Of a DNA stretch of 64,000 nt, positions 26,685 to 35,982 are shown piece by piece. Location of the stretch: positions 620,001 to 684,000 of the forward strand of contig CAVSNH010000003.1 of the NCBI GenBank assembly GCA_963729275.1. Reading direction: 5' to 3'. The translations under genes and the position numbers were made by a program. Within the stretch, counting starts at the first letter, position 1, and each line of letters begins with the position of its first letter. The notes beneath the pieces were generated by a model. It saw only the letters and a program-made list of their open reading frames with translations. It was not told the DNA's origin and made no database searches. The DNA comes from CAVSNH01 sp963729275. GTDB taxonomy: Bacteria; Actinomycetota; Acidimicrobiia; Acidimicrobiales; RAAP-2.

Positions 26685-28025
26685 TCATCCGGATGACCCA
26701 CCGCGATCGGGTTCGACCAGGGGATCTCGGTGGAAGACCCGGATCACCGCGGGTAGCAAGACGACGGCCTCACACGCGGCGGCGACGGCCCATCCGATGC
26801 AGAGGCCCGTCATGCCCCAGTAGATTCCACCCAACGCCGCTCCGACCGCCTCTGCGGACGTGCCCGCCGCCATCATCTTGGCTGCGTGGCCCAGACGGCC
26901 CTGCGCTCGGTGGATCGCCACGTAGTGGTCCTTTATGACGTAGGCCGGGCCCACCAGGACGAGAAGGCGCAGCGCGGTCGTCCCATTGGCGACGTAGGCG
27001 GGGCCAAATATGCGAAGGACCCAGGGGGCCGCAATCTCCACGGCGACCACGAGCCCACAACACAGGGCCAATCCGAGGGGGAGTGTTCGGCGGACGTGGC
27101 GGTGGAGGAGGCCCTCGTCGCCTGACCTCTCGGCGAACAGGGACAGCGCCAGCAGGTACGGGATGATCATCACGGTGGACGACAACAGGAATGCGGTCGA
27201 GAAGTAGGCCACTTGCTGTGGGCGGATCAGCAGAGCTGCCACCAGCGGAACGATGTAGGAGATTGAATTGATCGACACATTGAGGACGTGGTGCTTGAGC
27301 GAGAGCACGCCGTAGCGACGGGCGAGTGCCACCCGATGGCTGAGGGTTCCTTCGCCAGCCGTGGTCGGTTTGAGTCGGAGCATGGGGATACAGACGACGA
27401 GTGAGACAACCAGCGCCAGTGCCCAAGCAAACAACAGGCCGGGGGCTGTTGTGGTCCCGACGAGCACGAGGACACCCACACAAGCCAGCTTCAGCAGGGA
27501 ATTCAGGCTGCCTCGCGTCAGCTGGGCCGAACCCCGGCGCAGTCCGATTGCCGCCTGATCGAGAGTGATTCCGCCCACTGTCGCCACTGATCCGATCACG
27601 AAGAGAGCGGCGGTTGTCGAGTCGTGACCGATGATCCTCAAGCTGTCACCCAGGAACGGTGAGAGGGCAAGGGTGGCCAACGAGAGGATCAGAACAACCA
27701 GACATGCGATGGACATCCCGGTGCTGAGGGTGACGCGGCGGACAGCGGCGTCCAACGAGTCGAGTTCGGCCAGCAGGAGGAGCGGGATCCCGAGACCACC
27801 GATGGCTGCGAGAAAGGATGCCGCCGAGGATGCTGCGGCCGCCAAACCAACGTCTCGCGCCGAGAACAGATGCGTGGCGACGGCCCAGTAGGCGAGTCCC
27901 AGTACCGCCGTCGCCCCCTGCTTGGCCACCAGGTAGCCGAAGGTCGTCAAGAGTCGTCGCAGTTCCGAGGACTGCACCGGCAGTTCCGAGGGCGGCACCG
28001 GCTCTCCCATCGCGAAATCGCTCAT
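26685..28025 (-). CDS. Polysaccharide flippase/Wzx-like membrane protein (MOP superfamily)
   Basis: A 446-aa integral membrane protein with about 12 hydrophobic segments. LVAKQGATAVLGLAYWAVAT and FSARDVGLAAAASSAASFLA are the typical first helices of oligosaccharide flippases. Paired Arg/Gly loops and charged turns follow (IGLRRGSAQLTRGSLNSLLK). Such proteins move lipid-linked repeat units across the membrane. It is the likely export step of this locus. Confidence 0.87.
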   Translation of the reverse strand: MSDFAMGEPVPPSELPVQSSELRRLLTTFGYLVAKQGATAVLGLAYWAVATHLFSARDVGLAAAASSAASFLAAIGGLGIPLLLLAELDSLDAAVRRVTLSTGMSIACLVVLILSLATLALSPFLGDSLRIIGHDSTTAALFVIGSVATVGGITLDQAAIGLRRGSAQLTRGSLNSLLKLACVGVLVLVGTTTAPGLLFAWALALVVSLVVCIPMLRLKPTTAGEGTLSHRVALARRYGVLSLKHHVLNVSINSISYIVPLVAALLIRPQQVAYFSTAFLLSSTVMIIPYLLALSLFAERSGDEGLLHRHVRRTLPLGLALCCGLVVAVEIAAPWVLRIFGPAYVANGTTALRLLVLVGPAYVIKDHYVAIHRAQGRLGHAAKMMAAGTSAEAVGAALGGIYWGMTGLCIGWAVAAACEAVVLLPAVIRVFHRDPLVEPDRGGSSG

Positions 28026-28244
28026 TTCTTAGCTCCTCACGGGAGCCCTAGTCGGTCGGAGCCTTTCCGCATGTAAGGAGCGCCGTGGATGGGCAACAAG
28101 TGAACGCCTGCCATGAGATGGTCGGACGAGGTGGCATCTGCCCGTGCGGACGGTACTGCTGCGCCGGACCCATCACTGAGCGCAAGGAAGAAAACCGTGA
28201 GTTCGCCGGTCGAGAGGAGCCTTCAGCCAGGTGAACCCTAGCGC

Positions 28245-29156
28245 CTACCTGCCGGATTCGGGCTGCTCAGCCGTCTCTGCGGCTCCGCCACGCGTCGCAC
28301 AACCGGTGATCCTTGAGCGCAAGTTCCTAGCGATTCTCCAAGTCTCGATGGCCGCCGTCTTCGCGACGTCGGCGGGCACCGACTGGCCCGGTGGCCGGGG
28401 GTTCAGATGAAATCGGCGCAGCCGAGAGTTGAGATGCTCGATTCGGTTCTCCCGCAGCGTCGCGGCAGTGAAATATGTAAAGGTGACGGAGATCGAAACG
28501 GCCGGATCGTTGTGCACCCAGTGCGGCACGAGAGGTGGTATGTACACCCCAATTCCGGGCTCGAGATGGCAACTCACCAACTCCTCAGGCATGGATTCTA
28601 CGCGTCCATGAGACCCATCCCAATACCGATCAATCTCGTGTCGATGGGCTGCCTCGCTTTCGAAGCGACCGATGCTGACCGTCTTGGACCCACTGACCTG
28701 CATCAACAAACTGTGTTCAATGTCGAAGTGGGCTGGGGTGACGGAGTTTGGGGAGGAGGCGAAGATGAATGCTGACCTCTGGCGCATTTCACCCTGCCGT
28801 TCGCACATCCCCGCCTCGACTTGATCGAGCGCCGTGTTCATCATCTCGGCGTACGTTGGGTCGTCCTCGACGTTGAGCAACGTGAGCCATGAGTTGTTGT
28901 CACTCAAGTTGCGTATGACGTCGCCTGGTCGGTCCAAGATCCCTTTCGGGGGTCCCCCCTGTGGAACAAGGAGAGCCTGAGCGGCAGTGTCATAGATCAC
29001 CGATTGCGGCATCCGATGAGCGAGGTCGACAATCGACTCAAGCTCCAGCCGGTCGTCCCAGTGCAGGCGATGGACGAACTCGGTCGGCCGCTTCGGAAAC
29101 GCCCCACCGGACGGAATCTGTTCGAGCGTCGGGTGCGGGGCTGGACGTATTACCAA
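28245..29156 (-). CDS. Cupin_8/JmjC-like Fe(II)-dependent protein
   Basis: A 303-aa soluble protein. SVTPAHFDIEHSLLMQVSG has the H-x-D pair, and PPLVPHWVHNDPAVSISV the distal His, the 2-His-1-carboxylate site of JmjC/cupin dioxygenases. SGSKTVSIGRFE sits between them. Members of this group hydroxylate proteins or small molecules with 2-oxoglutarate; a decayed paralogue lies 4 kb away at 23837. A modification of sugars or of a glycan-linked peptide is possible but not shown. The start is not certain but conserved-looking sequence begins near residue 20. Confidence 0.8.
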   Translation of the reverse strand: MVIRPAPHPTLEQIPSGGAFPKRPTEFVHRLHWDDRLELESIVDLAHRMPQSVIYDTAAQALLVPQGGPPKGILDRPGDVIRNLSDNNSWLTLLNVEDDPTYAEMMNTALDQVEAGMCERQGEMRQRSAFIFASSPNSVTPAHFDIEHSLLMQVSGSKTVSIGRFESEAAHRHEIDRYWDGSHGRVESMPEELVSCHLEPGIGVYIPPLVPHWVHNDPAVSISVTFTYFTAATLRENRIEHLNSRLRRFHLNPRPPGQSVPADVAKTAAIETWRIARNLRSRITGCATRGGAAETAEQPESGR

Positions 29157-29633
29157 CGCTCACCTCCGGAATTCGTTCGGAATCTACCTCCAAGCGAGGG
29201 GCAGCGCAACGGCCATACCTGCTCTCCCGCCGGAGGCGGGAAGAGGTCCTGGCTCTCATCCGCGCCCGGCCATCCCGTTCGCCGGCGTCGACCACGGCCT
29301 GGTGACCCGGGCCCGCATGCCGCCTCCGTCCGGTCGCGAAAGCCCAGGACAATCTGGCCGGATCGTGCGGTTGCCGGCTCGGCAGCAGCCGGCGATTCTC
29401 AAATCTAGAACTCCTAGGTGAACGATCGGCAGGAACAGGGCTTCTGCCATTTTGACCGGGCTTCTGCCGTTTGATGGTCTCCATACGGGCATCCTTTCCG
29501 GGCCCCACGCCAGATTTTGGATGTGCGCTCAAACGGTGGAGGCCTAAGGCGACGAATCTGCTCGGATGGGTCCACGCTCAGATTGCGCTCTCACCGCGTC
29601 ACCAACACAACGGTGAACGTGAGAACGAGAGTC
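29157..29633. other. Gap with a short tandem repeat
   Basis: Only unsupported frames occur. At about 29437-29475 GGGCTTCTGCC is repeated with 22-bp period (GGGCTTCTGCCATTTTGACC, then GGGCTTCTGCCGTTTGA). This resembles the multiple end repeats of some insertion sequences, but no transposase is found here. Confidence 0.4.
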
Positions 29634-30779
29634 TCAGCAATTGTCGGAGGCGACCTCGGCGTACACTCCGATGAGATCGTTTACACAGTCGTCCCAAGTG
29701 GGTAGCTCAGGAGCCGGGACATCTGGCCTGGCAGCCACATTGGCGAGGACAGCTGCGAGCACAGTCGGGTGTACGTTGAGAGGAACCGTCGTTGCCACTG
29801 CATCCCTCGCCAGCTCCGTGAGTCCGGACGTCGCAGCCACGACGACCTTCCTCCCCAGAGCAAGCGCTTCCAACAGAGCCACAGGGTGCGCCTCGTAGTC
29901 ACTTAGCAGCGCGACCACATCGCTCGAGCGGATGAGAGTACCCTGTGCCGACCGACGCGTCGAGTCGAAAGCGGTGAATGTCACGGCGTGGTCGACCTCG
30001 AGTCGATCAGCGAGACGGTGAAGCTGCTCCTCATAGGGTCCACGACCGATCACGACCAAATGCGCACGCGGTCTCATCTTGAGGAGGGTTGGCATCGCCG
30101 CGATAAGGCGGTGATGGCCCTTGTAGCGCTCCAACCTCCCGACCGAACAGACGAGGGGAGATCCTGACGCTTCGGGCACACTGTCATCGAACGGAAGAGG
30201 CTCGGCACCATTTCGGATCAGCCGAATCATCTTTGGGTCCAGCCCGAGCCGCCGAGCGAACAGCTCGACCTCGTACGCGCAAACGGCTATGAGTGCGGTC
30301 GATCGGCGCAGAAGAGGTCGCAGGGCCCACCACTGAACCCCTCGCATCGCCGTGCGTAGCCGGCTGGAGTGTCCCCCGGTATGAAAGGTGACCACCGTCG
30401 GAATTTCGGCCCGCTGAGCGGCCGCGAGAGCCATGGGAGGCACAAGTGTGTGAACACCCTGTACGTGGACCAGGTCATAGCTCCCCTGGATGACCTCACG
30501 GGCGAGCGCCGGCGACGCGTATAGGTCAGTCGAGCGCGGACGAGCAGGGAACCGGCGCACGACGAGCGCGCCACGTTGCTCGAACGGGGGGAGTCGGCCG
30601 CCCACGTCAGCAGTGAGCACCGTGACATCGATACCTCTGCCCGCCATCCTTTGAGACACCTCGCTCACGTGCGTCTCGGTGCCACCCAGATGCGGCGGAA
30701 AGCGGGAGGTCACCATCGCGATTCGGAGCGAGCCCAACGGTCGGGTGCTCGCGCGCCCTGTCTTCGGGAAGTGGGTCAT
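29634..30779 (-). CDS. Family 4 glycosyltransferase
   Basis: A 381-aa GT-B retaining glycosyltransferase from the ATG at 30777-30779 (MTHFPKTG), in a frame ending at 29634. MVTSRFPPHLGGTETHVSEV opens the acceptor domain. CSVGRLERYKGHHRLIAAM and ALLSDYEAHPVALLEALALG are the nucleotide-sugar domain with the E-x7-E motif. The longer reading from 30908 is not needed because it overlaps the deacetylase gene. It lies just after the deacetylase gene and is likely co-transcribed with it. Confidence 0.9.
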   Translation of the reverse strand: MTHFPKTGRASTRPLGSLRIAMVTSRFPPHLGGTETHVSEVSQRMAGRGIDVTVLTADVGGRLPPFEQRGALVVRRFPARPRSTDLYASPALAREVIQGSYDLVHVQGVHTLVPPMALAAAQRAEIPTVVTFHTGGHSSRLRTAMRGVQWWALRPLLRRSTALIAVCAYEVELFARRLGLDPKMIRLIRNGAEPLPFDDSVPEASGSPLVCSVGRLERYKGHHRLIAAMPTLLKMRPRAHLVVIGRGPYEEQLHRLADRLEVDHAVTFTAFDSTRRSAQGTLIRSSDVVALLSDYEAHPVALLEALALGRKVVVAATSGLTELARDAVATTVPLNVHPTVLAAVLANVAARPDVPAPELPTWDDCVNDLIGVYAEVASDNC

Positions 30780-30784
30780 GATGG

Positions 30785-31693
30785 TCACCCGAGTCTCCAG
30801 CGCTGAAGCTGGGCTCGAAAGCGTGCGCGACCCCAGTTCATTACGAGGCGCCGCGGGAGACGGTATCGGTCCGTGGACGGATCGGCGTTTCCCGGAAGGG
30901 TTGTGCACGCTGTTTCGAAATTGGCCAGACGCACGGCATCGACCGTGCCATCGTCGAAATCGTCACGGCGACCGAAGGGGTAGGCGAAGTGGCAGACCCT
31001 TCGATCGAGGAGCTGCTCAAGCTCCTTCTTAGAGGCAGCTATGGTTTTTACCTGCTCCTCGCTTGAACGATCCCCCAGTCGGACATGATCGACTGTGTGC
31101 GCGCCGATCGTGACCAGTTCGGCGGCGGCGAGCTGGCGGAACTCCTCGCGGGTGAGAGGGAGAGCTTGAGGGGAGACTGTCGAAGCCACCGACCATTGCA
31201 GTGCGACGGTGTCAAGGACGCGCTCGATCTCTTGGATTGGAAGAGGCAGCAGGTGGTGACGAACGACCCGGAGATCAGATTCAAGATTCCGCCCTCCAAT
31301 TGGCACTCCGACGCTACTCCCTCCCACCGCTATCGAAAACTCGCTCGTTCCTTTCGGGCGAGCGCGGAGCAGAGCGGCGAGACGATCCCACCAGAATCCG
31401 TTCCGATCGCCAAGCATGCCGCTTGTAATGAACACAGTGATCGGAATTCCCTTCGCTTCGGCGATCGGCAGAGCGACATCCAAATTGTCGCGGTAGCCGT
31501 CGTCGAATGTCACTACCACTCTCGGCCGGCGCGAGGAAACCGACAGATCCGAAAGAGTCGAAGGTTCTCGCCAGCGTGCAATCTCTTCGAGATGCGCGGC
31601 AAAGTTGTCAGGATGCACCCGGAGATGAAATGGGTCGTCGACATCTTCTGCGATACGGTGGTAACAGAGAATCAGGGTGATGTTTCGCTGCAT
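30785..31693 (-). CDS. Polysaccharide deacetylase (NodB-like, CE4)
   Basis: A 302-aa enzyme from the ATG at 31691-31693 (MQRNITLILCYHRI). VVVTFDDGYRDN has the catalytic Asp and metal Asp, and TIGAHTVDHVRLG gives the H-x3-H metal site. CHFAYPFGRRDDF is the third NodB motif. It would remove N- or O-acetyl groups from a polysaccharide. It shares an operon-like arrangement with the GT4 gene 5 bp downstream. A start at 31750 is possible. Confidence 0.92.
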   Translation of the reverse strand: MQRNITLILCYHRIAEDVDDPFHLRVHPDNFAAHLEEIARWREPSTLSDLSVSSRRPRVVVTFDDGYRDNLDVALPIAEAKGIPITVFITSGMLGDRNGFWWDRLAALLRARPKGTSEFSIAVGGSSVGVPIGGRNLESDLRVVRHHLLPLPIQEIERVLDTVALQWSVASTVSPQALPLTREEFRQLAAAELVTIGAHTVDHVRLGDRSSEEQVKTIAASKKELEQLLDRRVCHFAYPFGRRDDFDDGTVDAVRLANFETACTTLPGNADPSTDRYRLPRRLVMNWGRARFRAQLQRWRLG

Positions 31694-31969
31694 CGTAATG
31701 CGCCGTATTGAATGGCGATGGTTTCCATGCATCATGCACCCTTTGAACATTTGGCATTAATCGGGCGGCCCACAAGTTCCCCACGCGCCACGCCCTTCCT
31801 CTGTCGCGATTTCAGGCGATGGTGAATCTTCCTCTCACAGGACGCCAGTTCGAATCGCCGGGCCCAAGCACGCCGTGTCATTTCCACGGCCTTATGATGA
31901 CGTCTCTCAGGCGCTTGCCGCTTGTGTACTGCTGAGTCAACCACTCACTGGCACTATCGGGTTCCATTG

Positions 31970-32926
31970 TCACATTGTTGGCCCTGCAGACAATTCCGGA
32001 CAGCCTTCGAATGAGTTCCACATCTTCGCGCAGAGCTGCTCAATCCTTGGGTCAAGTTCATCCACCGGCGACGCCTTTGCACGCTGGGATCTGATTCTCG
32101 AGATTGTTGATCGCACTGGGAGCGAGACCCCGATGTAATCCGACAGGGATTGGATCACATCCTCGGGACTACTGCAGATTCGCTCGTAGCGCAGAATCCG
32201 AAATCGTTCGTCCTCCGACAGGTGCTGATCAAAATAGAGTTGGTTGCGAGTCCACCAGAACAAGGCGGCGGCGTCGAGTGGCTCTAACCCGTTTCGTACC
32301 AACTCGATGACCCTTTTGCGAGTCTCCTCCGTGGCACCTCTGCAATGCCAGTCCAGAGAATCCCCGGTTATGAATGGTTGCAGGTCCCGATGGGCGTTCC
32401 CGAGACCAAAGCGAAGCAGATTGGACCGTGCAACGTCCCGGTAATGACGCAGCATCCAGACTGCCGTGGCCCTACCGGCGGTTTCAAGCAGCTCAGCCGC
32501 CCGATAGCTCTCCACCAGGGGTTTGACTGCGATCACCTCAAAAGGGAGAGCCCGAATACGGCCAAACACGATGGCGTCCTCTTGCCATTCGGTCTTGTGT
32601 GGGGCGTTACCTACAAGACGGCGATCATGCTCCTCCATGATGAGTACGTGCCAGGACCTATTGAGGAGAGTCTGCTGGAGCATCGTTGTTCCCGATCGCT
32701 GGCATCCAAAGATGAAGAAGATCGTGCGACGGTCACGAGGAGCGCGAACAACAGAGCGCGCGAGAAACTTGACCGTCGAGCGAACCCGTCGATTGATTAA
32801 TCGCTCGTCGTCTCGCTCGTGGTTGCGAGCCAACCAAGCTCTGGGCCGTTCCTGGGTCGACAATTGGGCCGGCCTCCCCGTAGCGTTCTGACCACCCTGT
32901 TGGGTCAGAAGACCCCCCGAATGCAT
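31970..32926 (-). CDS. Sulfotransferase
   Basis: Up to 318 aa. FFIFGCQRSGTTMLQQTLL is the PAPS 5'-phosphosulfate loop, and WMLRHYRDVARSNLLRFGL is the 3'-phosphate region. Further on, RFRILRYERICSSPEDVIQS has the conserved RYED-like block. The first 65 residues are basic and unsupported, so the start may be later. It would transfer sulfate from PAPS to a glycan or lipid; sulfated polysaccharides are uncommon in soil actinobacteria. Confidence 0.88.
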   Translation of the reverse strand: MHSGGLLTQQGGQNATGRPAQLSTQERPRAWLARNHERDDERLINRRVRSTVKFLARSVVRAPRDRRTIFFIFGCQRSGTTMLQQTLLNRSWHVLIMEEHDRRLVGNAPHKTEWQEDAIVFGRIRALPFEVIAVKPLVESYRAAELLETAGRATAVWMLRHYRDVARSNLLRFGLGNAHRDLQPFITGDSLDWHCRGATEETRKRVIELVRNGLEPLDAAALFWWTRNQLYFDQHLSEDERFRILRYERICSSPEDVIQSLSDYIGVSLPVRSTISRIRSQRAKASPVDELDPRIEQLCAKMWNSFEGCPELSAGPTM

Positions 32927-33223
32927 TCTTCACATCGACATTGGATGATCTCACTAATCGCGAAGCCTTTTCAAGATACGACTGCCTCGCATGATTCCAT
33001 TGTGGGTCTTGAAGCACTGATGGCTGGGTCCGGACAGTGTCCCCCCCCCCCCCCGCCGGGCACAGAGTGGAATTGGCGGTTTGCCGGTCGTGTCGCGCCG
33101 CAGATGTTTGGAGAAGCCTGTGGCGTGTGAGCAACACGAGACGCCGGGGCAGCTGATTCGGGGATGTGAAAAGGACCGGCTTGGGCGAACGCTGCGGCTG
33201 TTGGTGCGGCGCTGGCCGACGAA
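32927..33223. other. Gap with a 14-C homopolymer
   Basis: A run of 14 C bases lies at 33041-33054. No gene with support. The run may be a slip-prone site or an assembly artefact. Confidence 0.5.
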
Positions 33224-35641
33224 TTACGGGCGATGCTGACGAGCCGACTTACTTCGACGCCGATCGCGCCACACCCAAAGGACAGCCGCGACGAGCACAC
33301 CGACCCCGGCAGTCGTGCGCCCAAGCTGCAGGCGCCCCGAGACGGGTTGCGTGTCGGCTGGTTGCCCAGAGCCGCTACTTGTAGGAATCGCGCCGGACGG
33401 TGGACGAGTCCGGGTGGCGGCCAGGCTGATCACCAGCAGTGCGGCAAGACTCCCGAGGCCAATGGCGGTCGGTGGTAGGTGGGAAGGGATCGTTGCGGCG
33501 GCAATGACCAGTCCAAACACCATGAGGCCGACGATCCACCGGACGACGGCCTGATTGGTGATCCGCAGTCGGGGTCGACGCCGACGGGCGCGAACGAGCC
33601 AAATGATCGCCACAGCAATGGCCGCGATCAGCACCACAGGGTCTGTTCCCGTTGCCTTGTCCCCGGATCCGCTCGAGCGCGCAAATGGTGAAAGGCCGAT
33701 TAGGCGAGACACGTCGTACACCTGGATCGGACCGTTGTCGTAGACGCGAATTGCGCCCGGCACGGAATCGAATTTGCTCAACTCGGCGATGGTCAGGCGT
33801 GTGCCTGGTTTAGCCTCGCCCGGCTCGATATAAGTGTTGAATAAGGGAAGCGACGAGGCCAGCCGACGGTCCACCACGATATAGCGAATGCGATCCTTTC
33901 GGATGAGGCTGAGTTCGTAAGAGTCGAAATGTTGGCTAAAGAACAGCGGGGTGGGATCGGTCATCCCGCTGATGTTCGTAACGAAGTTGAGATCGCCGAG
34001 GTCGGCTAGGAGTGCTCCGTTCTGTCGGTCGGCGGCGACATTCGACCCGGCTGGGAGGTGGGTCGACGCCCATTGAGCCAACGCAAGCGAAGGAGCACTG
34101 AACGAACGCTGATTTGCTCCGACCAAGTAAGGGCCGGGCACGTATGTGACGTCAGGTCCAGAGCCGAAGATCATGCTCCCAAGGAAACACACGGTGGCTA
34201 TCAAGATCGTGGCGACACGTTCCAGCACACTTCGCCTCATGGAGATGCGAGTGGCGAGCCAGATGCCGATGACTATGGCCATGCCGAAAAAGATGAACGT
34301 GGTGGTCCGCTCTCCCACCTGAGAGCTCCCGGAGGAAAGGCTCGCCAGCATTGCAAACGGATATCCGGCGGCAACTACCACCGGTAGGAACCGCAGCACT
34401 CCTCCATTGGCCGTGCGCTTCCGGATCATTGCGAGCTCAGAGGGGACGAGCACCAGACAGAAACAGATTGCGGCGGCCAGCATGACTGCAATTTCCCAGT
34501 CCGAAGAGCCGCCCTGACTAGCGGAAGTGTGGAACAAACGCCGGCTGCTCTGATGGTGCTCTACTGCGGAGCTCAAGCCGGTCACGGCGTCGCTGAGAAG
34601 CGGCTCCAGGTAGGAGTAGAGGCGACCTCCCACGAACGCGGTCCAACCGGAGACGAGAACGACGCTTATCGCTGCGGCAAGCCCGATCAAACGAGCGGCG
34701 ACTCGACGCCCATCGATCCAGAGACCTACTGCCCAGACGACAAGCAGGCCGGCCGTTAGCCACGCGGTGAGGTGATGCGTGACCACCAGAGCGGCAAAAC
34801 TGGCAAGCGCGAGCAAGAAGACTCGGCGGGTGCGCAGGAGCCCATGTCGGCTTGGCTCGACGATAGCTGAGGAAGCTCCCGAGCCAGCCGTGGTGGTGCT
34901 CACTCGGGTTCGTTCGTCGATTGAGGACAGCAGAAAGTGAACAGTTGCAACCGCAAAGGCGAGGGCAAAGGGACCGTAATCCCAGGAGGCAAAGGTGTAG
35001 AAGGATGGATTGGCCGCATAGATGAGCACACCGATCCCGCCCGCACGCGCCGAGCCACCAAAGACCCGCTCGACTACGAGAAACACACACAGAACGAGCA
35101 CGACCCGCTGCGCGAGCACTACGACCAACTGGGCCAGCACTACCGGCAATCCCGTCACCCACTTTACGGCGACTGTCTCGAGCTCCAGCCCCGGGTAGTA
35201 AGGGCTCACTGGCAGGATGCTGTTGTGGACCAGGAGTGTCCTGCTGTCGAGCAACCTGTTCAGGGTGGCACCGTGAATCAGCTCGTCGAACCAGTCGAAG
35301 ATCAGCGGACTGCGCAGGTAGTACGAGGCAAGCAGCCCGACACCCAGAACTAACGACACAGCCACACGCTCGCCCCTGGCAGGGGCGGCGTTTGTGAGCC
35401 GCCAGGCGCAGGGAACGAAAATCGCAATAAGTCCGGCGAAGAACATCGGAAGGGCCGGCGACTGGTGGCCAGTTCGGGCGAGTGCGTCCCCAAGCCCCGT
35501 GACGAGCAGCGCGGCTCCGACAATGGCAACGACGGTGCCGAGCTGCGAGGGGCTCGGTGCGCCTGCGACCATAGGATCGCTCGTTCCTTCGCGAGCGCTC
35601 AGCGGTAAGGCGTAACCCTCGAGCTGATCCACCGGACGCAC
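33224..35641 (-). CDS. Large polytopic membrane protein, likely a glycosyltransferase or polymerase
   Basis: An 805-aa protein with more than ten hydrophobic segments. An extracytoplasmic loop is built around GSGPDVTYVPGPYLVGANQR and SNVAADRQNGALLADLGDLN. The Asp/Glu pair in FDWFDELIHGATLNRLLDSR lies in the first large loop, where GT-C and Wzy-like enzymes have catalytic acids. A Pro/Gly-rich C-terminus contains TRTRPPSGAIPTSSGSG. It is not a known family to me; a GT-C glycosyltransferase or chain polymerase fits its place between sulfotransferase and GT4. The GTG at 35641 is uncertain; an ATG at about 35573 is an alternative. Confidence 0.75.
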   Translation of the reverse strand: MRPVDQLEGYALPLSAREGTSDPMVAGAPSPSQLGTVVAIVGAALLVTGLGDALARTGHQSPALPMFFAGLIAIFVPCAWRLTNAAPARGERVAVSLVLGVGLLASYYLRSPLIFDWFDELIHGATLNRLLDSRTLLVHNSILPVSPYYPGLELETVAVKWVTGLPVVLAQLVVVLAQRVVLVLCVFLVVERVFGGSARAGGIGVLIYAANPSFYTFASWDYGPFALAFAVATVHFLLSSIDERTRVSTTTAGSGASSAIVEPSRHGLLRTRRVFLLALASFAALVVTHHLTAWLTAGLLVVWAVGLWIDGRRVAARLIGLAAAISVVLVSGWTAFVGGRLYSYLEPLLSDAVTGLSSAVEHHQSSRRLFHTSASQGGSSDWEIAVMLAAAICFCLVLVPSELAMIRKRTANGGVLRFLPVVVAAGYPFAMLASLSSGSSQVGERTTTFIFFGMAIVIGIWLATRISMRRSVLERVATILIATVCFLGSMIFGSGPDVTYVPGPYLVGANQRSFSAPSLALAQWASTHLPAGSNVAADRQNGALLADLGDLNFVTNISGMTDPTPLFFSQHFDSYELSLIRKDRIRYIVVDRRLASSLPLFNTYIEPGEAKPGTRLTIAELSKFDSVPGAIRVYDNGPIQVYDVSRLIGLSPFARSSGSGDKATGTDPVVLIAAIAVAIIWLVRARRRRPRLRITNQAVVRWIVGLMVFGLVIAAATIPSHLPPTAIGLGSLAALLVISLAATRTRPPSGAIPTSSGSGQPADTQPVSGRLQLGRTTAGVGVLVAAVLWVWRDRRRSKSARQHRP

Positions 35642-35982
35642 CTAGAGCGCGAATATCCGGGTCATCAGGCTGCCATACCTTCGTGTAGCGGGGCTGTCCC
35701 CAATGGCAAACGCACGTGCTGCTCGTCGCAGCTGGCTACGCCGAACCCTTTGCGCGGCGAAGACTTTTCGAAAGCAACCGGTGGATGGGGCCCCAGGTGC
35801 CGAAAGCGATGATGCCAGCAAGGAGGTGGTCCCTTGAGGACTCGAAGGTGATATTGCACGCGATAGAAGGTCACCAAAGACGAACCCCTCTCAAAACAAG
35901 GCGATCGCTGAGTCCCAGCCCCGAAGTTCAAGAATATCGCTGCGACGTGTTGTCGGCCGGTCGGACCACAGGCATTTTGAAC
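35642..35982. other. Gene-free stretch
   Basis: Frames here have no motif support. No obvious terminator was seen between the GT4 gene and the membrane protein gene. Confidence 0.35.
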
